From positions 1 through 43,061 of the forward strand of contig NZ_CALYQV010000012.1 of assembly GCF_945290125.1 (NCBI RefSeq): a stretch of 43,061 nt of DNA. Direction: 5' to 3'. The translations under genes were made by a program, and so were the position numbers. The stretch is from an uncultured Lactobacillus sp. (lineage in GTDB: Bacteria > Bacillota > Bacilli > Lactobacillales > Lactobacillaceae). This document shows positions 31,476 through 38,335 of this stretch, one piece after another; the first letter of the stretch is position 1, and every line of letters starts with the position of its first letter. The notes beneath the pieces are model-generated. The model saw only the letters and a program-made list of their open reading frames with translations, was not told the DNA's origin and ran no database searches.

Positions 31476-32405
31476 CTATTTGGAAATTGACTGGGAAATT
31501 TTTTCGTATTTGCGCACAGTATCATAGTCACTATCTTTGGCTTTGACATACCCTTCATGTGAGTAAACGCGTTCGATTACTTTCTTACCTTCTTTAGATT
31601 TGCCAATTGCAATAAAAGCGTTAGCTAATTTTTCCCGGAAAGATTTTGACAAACTAGGAATAACTGAGATAGTGTCGTTGGGAATAGCACGAGTATAGTA
31701 AATTGGCACAACTTCGGACTTAATCTTAGGATTATCCTTGATTACATTGTTGCGGGCATCTTCAAAAACAAAAGCTGCATCAGTGTCTTTATTTAAAACA
31801 TTTAGTACGGCTTGATCGTGCCCAGTAGTAGTAACTAATTTGCAGCTGCGAGGAACATCGAATCCCTTTTGCTTTAACTCAGCAATTGGAAAAATATAAC
31901 CAGATGTTGAGGTTGGGCTTTGAATTGAAATTTTCTTACCTTTAAGATCTTTCCAACTCTTAATGCCAGAATCCTTTCTAACTAAAATCTCGGAATGGAA
32001 AGTATGAACTAGTTTTTTAGTCCAGTTGCCGTCCGGTCTGCTTAAGCCAAAACGCTCTGACTGTAATAAAACATCAGCTGCATGCTGTTTGTGAGCCTGC
32101 ACATAGTCATCACCTGGTAAAAAGCCGACATCTATTTTTTTAGACTTCATTGCTTCTACCAACGCATTACCACTAGTTGAAACCGAAACATGGACTGGAA
32201 TTCCCAGACGCTTGGATAACATTTTTTCTAATGGCTTTGCCTTAGTTTCTAGCGTATTCGCAGAAACGCTGGGTACGAACTGTACGTTGAGAGACTTTGG
32301 TGTACCACTATCATTTTGCTTTTTTGCTGAATTAGAACATCCGGCAAGTAAAGCTGTACCTAAAACTGCAATAGCACCAACTAAAAACTTTTTAAATTTT
32401 GGCAT
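31476..32405 (-). CDS. PhnD-like phosphate/phosphonate-type ABC substrate-binding lipoprotein
   Basis: 309 residues. Lipoprotein signal with lipobox LLAGC (Cys23). PhnD-type periplasmic-binding fold: FVPSVSANTLETKAKPLEKM, IDVGFLPGDDYVQAHKQ, LKGKKISIQSPTSTSGYIFP, AAFVFEDARNNV. The protein would sit on the outer face of the membrane and deliver an anion or organophosphorus compound to an ABC permease. No ATPase or permease gene lies next to it, so it is an orphan here. AGGAGG lies 5 nt before the ATG. It has a long leader with a terminator-like hairpin. Confidence 0.85.
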   Translation of the reverse strand: MPKFKKFLVGAIAVLGTALLAGCSNSAKKQNDSGTPKSLNVQFVPSVSANTLETKAKPLEKMLSKRLGIPVHVSVSTSGNALVEAMKSKKIDVGFLPGDDYVQAHKQHAADVLLQSERFGLSRPDGNWTKKLVHTFHSEILVRKDSGIKSWKDLKGKKISIQSPTSTSGYIFPIAELKQKGFDVPRSCKLVTTTGHDQAVLNVLNKDTDAAFVFEDARNNVIKDNPKIKSEVVPIYYTRAIPNDTISVIPSLSKSFREKLANAFIAIGKSKEGKKVIERVYSHEGYVKAKDSDYDTVRKYEKISQSISK

Positions 32406-32441
32406 GATTTCCTCCTAATCTGGAAATATTGCAATCAAAAA

Positions 32442-32476
32442 AGACTTAGATAATACTAATGTATCAAGCTAAGTCT
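32442..32476 (-). terminator. Terminator-like hairpin in the leader of the PhnD-like gene
   Basis: Reading leftward AGACTTAG (32469-32476) pairs with CTAAGTCT (32442-32449), with extra pairs from GATA/TATT in the loop, followed by TTTTTTG. It ends 37 bases before the ATG of the PhnD-like gene. It could be an attenuator, or the terminator of a small upstream transcript. Confidence 0.65.
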
Positions 32477-32578
32477 ATTATTGATCATATTAAAAAACAG
32501 CAGCAACAATTTATATAGATAAGAAAACCGCACTTTCCCCATTGCAAAAGGCTCATCAATTTGAGTTAATCCATGCAT
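32456..32578 (-). CDS. Possible 40-codon ORF in the PhnD leader
   Basis: ATG 32578 to TAG 32456 encodes a 40-residue peptide beginning MHGLTQIDEPFAMGKV with a hydrophobic stretch YLYKLLLLFFNMI. AGAGAGG lies 13 nt upstream, too far for an ideal site. Its 3' end overlaps the terminator hairpin, which would suit a leader peptide. It may equally be a chance frame in a structured RNA leader. Confidence 0.25.
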   Translation of the reverse strand: MHGLTQIDEPFAMGKVRFSYLYKLLLLFFNMINNRLSLIH

Positions 32579-32687
32579 ATGAAGAAAATTACCTCTCTTT
32601 CTTATTATATAAAAAATAATAGCACAATATTAAGAGTTATAACAGATGTTTTTCTTTAAAAAAATATTCTTTTATTCATTTTAAAAA
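32579..32687. other. AT-rich leader and promoter stretch
   Basis: Contains reverse-strand TATATAAT-like sequences around 32604-32612 that could drive the PhnD-like gene, and nothing else that I can support. Confidence 0.3.
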
Positions 32688-32734
32688 AAAGCGCTTTATT
32701 AATAAAAAGGTATTTTTAATTAAACTAGTGCTTT
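32688..32734 (-). terminator. Terminator of the TcaA-like gene
   Basis: Reading leftward AAAGCACTAGTTTAATTAAAAA (from 32734) pairs with TTTTTATTAATAAAGCGCTTT with few mismatches and ends in eight T. It starts 11 bases past the stop of the TcaA-like gene. Confidence 0.65.
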
Positions 32735-32744
32735 AAAAATAATC

Positions 32745-34382
32745 TTAATTATCATACTTTTTATCACTAATTATTTTTGACTTAATCTTTTGACTGCTGT
32801 CTTTGCTGTCGCCAGTCTGCTTAAAAAGACCACCCGTATAGAGCAAAACCTGTTTATGTTCAAAATCATCATGTTCAAAAGTATAAGTAATCTTATAAGT
32901 GACATTGCTGCAATTATTAGTAGCTGGTGTAATCGAAACTACAGAGCACTCCATATTGTAATCATTAATATCGTCATCTTTATTAAAACCGGAATTTTGA
33001 GAGTGTAATTCTTGATAGCCTTTGTTTTCGGCACCACCAACAAAGTCATCTTCGTCTGGTGAATTAAAATCATTTTCTAAAATTTCTTCAGCATCATCTT
33101 TATTAATTAAACCTGGCCATTCAGGTTTAATTACATTACTGCTGCTGTCATCATCTTCAAATCCCATTTCATCATAGTCAACAGTTTTCGATTTAATCGC
33201 TTTGCCATCAACTTTAGTAAGCACATAAATTTTCATATCATCAGTTATCGGATAATCTTTAAATACCTTATTTCCTCTTTTATCAAGATTTCCAACATTT
33301 TTATCATTAATGTAGACATCAGCGCCAGGAATACTTTTAATGGTAAAGTTAACTGTTTTAATATTCATATCAATTTCTTTATTGGAAAAAATACTAGTAC
33401 TTTTATCAGCAGTTAACTGATGGCCTGATGCAATGGATTTGACTGCAATATGATATTTGCCAGGAAATAATGGCGTAATCTTTTTATAATAATCTTCACC
33501 ACTACCATCAACTCCACCAAACTTTTTGTTATTAATATAGATAGTAGAGTTGGCGTGATTGGTTCTTATCTGCGGTGAATAAGTTTTTAACTGCAAACAG
33601 TATTTAGGAAATAAAAGTAAATAGCGGCCGTTTTGAACTAAAATGACATTTTCATATTGATCGCCATATTTAAAGGCTTCTGCCATCTTGTCAGCTTCAA
33701 CATAATATTCAGCGTAATACTCTTGGGCAGGCTTTAGAGCTGCTGTTGTTACTCGTGCATTTGGATTTTCAGAGACAACATATTGGTCTAAATCGGCATG
33801 TGGGTTTTTTAAGCTTGCCGTAATCTGATTAATTTGGTTATTTTTTTGATAGTGGTTAGAACCCCACGCATAAAATGCAGCAAATGCTATCACCAAAACA
33901 CCTAAGCAAATCAGCAAGATTTTATTTCTTTTTTTCAGCGGATGATGAACTGAATTTGCCGTAACTTGTTGTTGATTAACAACTGGCTGCGCTAAGCTAT
34001 TAGCTTGCTGGGAATGAAATTCTTTTCGGCTAAGCTTTGTTTGAGACAAATACAGTCCTAAAACTATTAAAGCGTCCTTAATCAAAATTGTTAACCAACC
34101 ATATCAGCTTGCTACATTAACACTACTTGTACCTGGATTACGCCAAGAATCAATACACCATTGCCAATAACTTAAATATTGTCCTTTCGAATTATTTATA
34201 TTATTGGCAACTGTTAATTGAGACTTAGGTTGCTTTGCCTTTATTTTTGGAGAATCTTTTATCTCAGAGGTAGAAACAGTTTCTTCTTTTTGTACACTAA
34301 TGTTGCGCAAGTCATAACCACAAGACGTACAAAAATTGACGTCTTTATCCATGATGGCGCCACATTGAGGACATTTTTTCAT
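32745..34382 (-). pseudogene. TcaA-like zinc-ribbon membrane protein gene, interrupted by an in-frame TGA
   Basis: One continuous frame from ATG 34382 to 32745, broken only by TGA at 34104-34106. The first 92 residues hold a zinc ribbon (CPQCG at 4-8 and CTSCG at 18-22), a linker and YLSYWQWCIDSWRNPGT. After the stop the same frame continues YGWLTILIKDALIVLGLYLS, a coiled linker, a membrane helix (KILLICLGVLVIAFAAFYAW) and about 350 extracellular residues with repeated PEGA-like or Ig-like modules (IYINNKKFGG, VYINDKNVGN). The joined order, ribbon-membrane-external domain, is that of TcaA/YvbJ-like proteins of Gram-positive bacteria. Restart at TTG 34085 would lack a ribosome site. Normal length would be about 545 residues. 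Confidence 0.8.
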
Positions 34383-34689
34383 TGATAACTCCTTCTTAAT
34401 TCCACTAACTTCTGTATTTATTTACTAAACTTATTTAAACCACTATTTAAAAAATGTAACTTATTTTAAAATCTAGAGGTCGCATGTTATAAGCTTTTTA
34501 TTTTAACCTAATTAATAATATTTTAGTATTACTAAAAAAGCAGAATACTCGTTAAGTTTAGATTTATTTATAAATACTGTCAAATATGGTTTCAGTTACT
34601 ACATTAATACTATCAAAGTTTTTTAATTATCCGCGCTATATATGTAGTAAACTTAAGAAGTACAGATATAATAATGTGAGGTTCAAATT
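34383..34689. other. Divergent intergenic region (307 bases)
   Basis: AT-rich region between the TcaA-like gene and the dehydrogenase gene. It holds the AAGGAG site of the former (34389-34394), a GTGAGG site before 34690 and a TATAAT at 34669-34674 that is too close to the ATG for a normal leader. I could not assign a reliable promoter or operator. Confidence 0.3.
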
Positions 34690-35652
34690 ATGAAAATTGT
34701 TAATTTAGACAGCTATGCCATGAATCCTGGTGATTTAGACTGGACAACCCTTGAAAAACTAGGCGAATGCACTTTTTATGATCGGACACCAGTTGACGAT
34801 AATGCTGAAATTTTGAAAAGAATTGGAGACGCAGAAATAGTTTTAACTAATAAAACTCCACTTGATGAAAAAGTGCTAAAAATGGCACCCAACATTAAAT
34901 ATATTGGTGTGACTGCTACTGGTTACAATATTGTCGATACCAAAGCGGCTCATGAAGCTGGTATTCCCGTGACTAACATTCCTACTTATGGTACTGATGC
35001 CGTTGCGCAATTTACTTTTGCATTGTTACTTGAAATTACTAGTCAAGTAGGTTTACATAATCAGTTAGTCCATGAAGGGCGCTGGAGCATCAACCCTGAT
35101 TTTACTTTTTGGGCAAAGCCGTTAATGGAACTAAAGGGCAAAACTTTAGGATTAATTGGCTTTGGCAATATAGCTAAAAAAGTAGCAGAAATTGCACATG
35201 CTTTTTCTATGAATATAATTTTTTGGAACCATCGGCCAAAATCAGATTTACCGGATTACGTTGAACAGGTTGAACTTGACGAACTTTATCACAAAGCAGA
35301 TATCGTCAGTTTACACGTGCCACAAACGCCGGCAACTACGGAAATGATTAATCAAGAAGCAATTAGTCAAATGATGGATGGCGTCATTTTAATTAATACT
35401 GCTCGTGGTAGTTTAATTAATGAAAAAGACGTCGCAGACGCCTTAAATGAAGGCAAGATCGCTGCAGCGGGGATTGACGTTGCCCAAAAAGAGCCCATTC
35501 CTGCTGACAGTCCACTTCTTTCTGCTAAAAACTGCTATATCACCCCCCACATTGCTTGGGCACCGCGCGAAACCCGTAATCGTTTGCTTGGTATAGTCGT
35601 TGATAATCTGCAAGCATTTCTAAAAGGTGAAAAATTAAACGTCGTAAACTAA
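34690..35652 (+). CDS. D-2-hydroxyacid dehydrogenase
   Basis: 320 residues, NAD-dependent, of the glycerate/hydroxypyruvate-reductase type. Seen: VTATGYNIVDTKAA, the dinucleotide loop LGLIGFGNIAKK (the third Gly replaced by Ala), catalytic Arg in LINTARGSLIN, Glu in VAQKEP and His in ITPHIAWAPRE. It interconverts a 2-keto acid and its D-2-hydroxy acid. Monocistronic with its own terminator. Substrate cannot be told from sequence; it is not a typical D-lactate dehydrogenase. Confidence 0.88.
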   Translation: MKIVNLDSYAMNPGDLDWTTLEKLGECTFYDRTPVDDNAEILKRIGDAEIVLTNKTPLDEKVLKMAPNIKYIGVTATGYNIVDTKAAHEAGIPVTNIPTYGTDAVAQFTFALLLEITSQVGLHNQLVHEGRWSINPDFTFWAKPLMELKGKTLGLIGFGNIAKKVAEIAHAFSMNIIFWNHRPKSDLPDYVEQVELDELYHKADIVSLHVPQTPATTEMINQEAISQMMDGVILINTARGSLINEKDVADALNEGKIAAAGIDVAQKEPIPADSPLLSAKNCYITPHIAWAPRETRNRLLGIVVDNLQAFLKGEKLNVVN

Positions 35653-35668
35653 ATATCATAGTCAAAAA

Positions 35669-35700
35669 CCAGTAATCTTGATTGAGTTACTGGCTTTTTT
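35669..35700 (+). terminator. Terminator of the dehydrogenase gene
   Basis: CCAGTAA (35669-35675) and TTACTGG (35687-35693) followed by CTTTTTT, 17 bases after the stop. Confidence 0.8.
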
Positions 35701-35724
35701 ATTCTCAAAAATCATTTTCCGTGC

Positions 35725-35755
35725 TTGACCTTGACACTACGTCAACCAATATACT
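35725..35755 (+). promoter_or_regulatory. MerR-type promoter with 19-bp spacer and dyad
   Basis: TTGACC (35725-35730), a 19-base spacer and TATACT (35750-35755). The spacer contains the dyad TTGAC-ACTAC-GTCAA (35731-35745). Overlong spacer with a central dyad is the hallmark of MerR-controlled promoters that are activated by DNA distortion, here autoregulated. Confidence 0.8.
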
Positions 35756-35782
35756 TAATTTGCAAGTGAGGAGATTTTAAAC

Positions 35783-36547
35783 ATGTCATATTCTATCAAT
35801 GAACTAGCAAAACTAGCCGGCATTTCAACACGAACTTTACGCTATTACGATAAAAAGGGACTTTTAAAAGCGCGCAGGAATCCCGAAAATAATTATCGCT
35901 ATTATGAGGAAAGCGAAGTTGATCAATTGCAAAAAATTCTATTTTTAAAACTATTTGACTTGCCACTAGCTCAGATAAAACAGGTGATGCAGACTTCACC
36001 GAAAACTCAATATCAAGTTTTACGAAACCAGCGGAGCAAATTAGTAGCTCAAAAGCAATATCTAGATGATTTGATTAAGAACTTAGACAAGACACTTGCA
36101 ACAATGAAGGGAGAAACACAAATGAATGACACGGAAAAATTTGCCGCATTAAAAAAAGAAATGATTAACAAAAATGAAAAACAATATGGCGCAGAAATCA
36201 GGAAAAAATATGGGGATACTAAAATAGATTTTAGTAATCAAAAATTTAGTTCTTTATCTGAAAATGAATTAGCACATTTCAAAAAACTGAGTGCTGAAAT
36301 TTTAACTGAATTAAAAGACTTTGATAAGACTGCTGGTGTCAAACAATCTGCTGCCAAGCACATTTTTGACTTACACAAAGAATATTTATTGACAATATGG
36401 CCTAAAGGTCAGTATTCGGGAGAAGCCCACAAGAATCTTGCCCGAATGTATATCTGCGACACACGCTTTAACAAATATTATGCAGAAGGCACTGGTAATC
36501 CTGACGCTGCGAAAACGTTGAAAGCAATTATTGATTATTACGCGTAA
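35783..36547 (+). CDS. MerR-family regulator with TipAS effector domain
   Basis: 254 residues: a MerR HTH at about 1-70 (YSINELAKLAGISTRTLRYY), a dimerisation coiled coil to about 112, then a TipAS-type antibiotic/ligand-recognition domain (about 140-250, with FSSLSENELAHFKKLSAEI and GNPDAAKTLKAIIDYYA). Such proteins sense xenobiotics, often peptide antibiotics, and activate their own gene. GAGGAG lies 9 nt before the ATG. No obvious efflux partner is adjacent. Confidence 0.88.
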   Translation: MSYSINELAKLAGISTRTLRYYDKKGLLKARRNPENNYRYYEESEVDQLQKILFLKLFDLPLAQIKQVMQTSPKTQYQVLRNQRSKLVAQKQYLDDLIKNLDKTLATMKGETQMNDTEKFAALKKEMINKNEKQYGAEIRKKYGDTKIDFSNQKFSSLSENELAHFKKLSAEILTELKDFDKTAGVKQSAAKHIFDLHKEYLLTIWPKGQYSGEAHKNLARMYICDTRFNKYYAEGTGNPDAAKTLKAIIDYYA

Positions 36548-36581
36548 GCTTTTTTAATCATTAAAAGTACAATTCCAAAAT

Positions 36582-36630
36582 AAAACCTTTCAGATACAGA
36601 TTCGTTAAGAATTGTTTTGAAAGGTTTTTT
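36582..36630 (+). terminator. Terminator of the merR gene
   Basis: AAAACCTTTCA (36582-36592) and TGAAAGGTTTT (36618-36628), 11-bp perfect stem with a 25-base loop and six T in total. Confidence 0.7.
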
Positions 36631-36682
36631 GTTTAAAGTAATTTTATTTAAACGTTTTTAATAAAAAAGATGTTATTTATAT

Positions 36683-37447
36683 TTAATTTTTCCTTGCATT
36701 AGAAGCAGTCAGATTTTTAAAATCATTCCTGCTCCACAACCATAATGGATTTTGCAGGTCGGTTGGGACAAATTCAGTGCCCTGTAATTCTTTTGCCCAA
36801 GCATTAATTACATAGGTTTGCACTTTAGAACTTTCCATTTGTTCTTTGGTAATCAAGCCCAATTTATAACTTGCCCTTATTATATGCCTATCTGCAGCAA
36901 TATAAATATCATTGGTATTTTTCAAAGGAATTGCAGTGTAATTGCTAAGAACGTACAGCCAGTAATTGCAAAGCTTATTGCCAGACAAGTATGGAAACTT
37001 TTTCTTGGCATCTTTTTGCATAAAATGCCTTATTTTATTCACATTATTATCCAAGTTGTTAGCAAATTTAATAACACTACCATCAGAGAGATCTGTAAAC
37101 GTCTGACATAATTTAAGCCAAATGTCTGTTTGCTTATTCTTTTGCAAAGCAAGCCGATACTTAGTCAGAGCTTTTTGCACTGATTCATACCCAGCAGTAA
37201 TAACTTTTGCCGGTATAAAAACAAAACTAGTTTCGGGATCTTTATACGTCTTCAAGGCATTTTCCCACAAAGTATATGAATTTCTCTGATAATTTAAAGC
37301 CATTGGCAACGTGAAATAAAGCGCATTTTCATTAGTGCTTGGATCTAGGTGCGGATTACTATCCTCAGGTAAAGTAGTATCACCTAAATCACCATTTTGG
37401 TACATTTGATAAATTGTTTTTACTTTTTCAAGGATTACATCGGACAT
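36683..37447 (-). CDS. HhH-GPD-type DNA glycosylase-like protein (AGOG-like)
   Basis: 254 residues, otherwise unannotated in character. Residues 152-195 read YLSGNKLCNYWLYVLSNY ... IYIAADRHIIRASYKLGL. This fits the helix-hairpin-helix plus catalytic Lys/Asp layout of bifunctional DNA glycosylases: Lys158 and Asp186, 28 apart, followed by PLWLWSRNDF. The length and the Lys-Asp distance are closer to archaeal 8-oxoguanine glycosylase (AGOG) than to endonuclease III, and no Fe-S cysteines are present. Second gene of a pair with a uracil-glycosylase-like protein (38-base gap). Function is inference from motifs. Confidence 0.55.
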   Translation of the reverse strand: MSDVILEKVKTIYQMYQNGDLGDTTLPEDSNPHLDPSTNENALYFTLPMALNYQRNSYTLWENALKTYKDPETSFVFIPAKVITAGYESVQKALTKYRLALQKNKQTDIWLKLCQTFTDLSDGSVIKFANNLDNNVNKIRHFMQKDAKKKFPYLSGNKLCNYWLYVLSNYTAIPLKNTNDIYIAADRHIIRASYKLGLITKEQMESSKVQTYVINAWAKELQGTEFVPTDLQNPLWLWSRNDFKNLTASNARKN

Positions 37448-37485
37448 AAATTGATGACCTCACTTATCTTTAAAACTAATGATTA

Positions 37486-38196
37486 TTATTTATACGTCAA
37501 AGCATTGAGATACTTACTCAGATATTTTTCTTCATCTTCAGGATGATATTGGGTAATAAAACGCGGATGTTCAAGTGGAATTATTTTTTGAAACAAATGT
37601 AATTTTTTATTAATTTTGCTTAGTTCTTGATAATTTTGACCACTGCCGATGCAGTAACAAACAGAAGTATCAATTCCAAAGTTAATATACGTTTTAAGTG
37701 CAGAAATCATAAAAGGAGTTAACATTTCTTCAACTCGCTTATTTTCATAATAGTTGCAGTTTACTTGGTTGCCCTTGGAATTGGTCTTGCAAATGCCCAA
37801 GGGATAAACAAAATCGAGGTAAAAATCATGATAAAATTTGTTCCTTCCACCATATTTATCTATGACTTTTGTCAAAAAACTAGAAGAGGCATTACTGATA
37901 TGAAAATTTGCTATTGAGATTCCTGTTTCTTTTTGGAGATTGGAAGCATCTTCAAAAGGAACTCCAGTTATAGCTGAACCTCTTCTTGCCGGTGAACTAC
38001 CTAATATTAAACAACGCTTGTTGTTGTCATTGAAATATTTCTGATAGAAAGTTTGGACCACTTGCAAAACTTGCCTTTTGTTTCTGCTACTATAAGGATT
38101 AATTAATTTATGAGGAGCGGGTAAATCAATTTTTACATTACCTAATTCCTGATCAAATTGAAAAACTTTTTCTGAAAAAGTTTGTTTTTGTCTCAT
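37486..38196 (-). CDS. SMUG2-like uracil-DNA glycosylase family protein
   Basis: 236 residues. Motif 1 LGSSPARRGSAITGVPFED (65-83), NFHISNASSSFL (98-108) and the DNA-intercalation-type loop EHPRFITQY (209-217) match the SMUG2/DUF4918 branch of the uracil-DNA glycosylase superfamily. It would excise uracil or a related damaged base. First gene of the two-gene operon, behind a promoter with a LexA-like box. Only a weak ribosome site is seen before the ATG at 38196. Confidence 0.8.
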   Translation of the reverse strand: MRQKQTFSEKVFQFDQELGNVKIDLPAPHKLINPYSSRNKRQVLQVVQTFYQKYFNDNNKRCLILGSSPARRGSAITGVPFEDASNLQKETGISIANFHISNASSSFLTKVIDKYGGRNKFYHDFYLDFVYPLGICKTNSKGNQVNCNYYENKRVEEMLTPFMISALKTYINFGIDTSVCYCIGSGQNYQELSKINKKLHLFQKIIPLEHPRFITQYHPEDEEKYLSKYLNALTYK

Positions 38197-38238
38197 AAAT
38201 GCCTGCTATCATATCAAGTTACAAAATTATATAAGCAA

Positions 38239-38257
38239 ATTATAGCACATACGTTCG
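38239..38257 (-). promoter_or_regulatory. Extended -10 promoter with LexA-like (SOS) box
   Basis: Reverse strand TGCTATAAT is an extended -10 (TATAAT at 38239-38244). Directly upstream and overlapping by one base, CGAACGTATGTGCT (38244-38257) matches the Gram-positive LexA consensus CGAACRNRYGTTYG at 12 of 14 positions. Confidence 0.55.
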
Positions 38258-38288
38258 CAAACTTGCTAATTTTTTGAAAAATTGCATA

Positions 38289-38331
38289 AAAATAAAGGAG
38301 CAACCACTCTTTTGGATCAATCCTTTATTTT
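38289..38331 (-). terminator. Terminator of the rhamnosidase operon
   Basis: AAAATAAAGGA (38289-38299) and TCCTTTATTTT (38321-38331), an 11-bp perfect stem with a 21-base loop, just past the rhamnosidase stop. Confidence 0.75.
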
Positions 38332-38335
38332 TACA

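Noticed and set aside
32480-32640. T-box or a named riboswitch in the PhnD leader
   Set aside because: The AGGGTGGNACCGCG T-box core is absent and I could not match any known riboswitch consensus; kept only as an unnamed leader.
34104-34106. TGA in the TcaA-like gene read as selenocysteine or tryptophan
   Set aside because: No SECIS-like element seen and lactobacilli use TGA as stop; a plain nonsense change is simpler.
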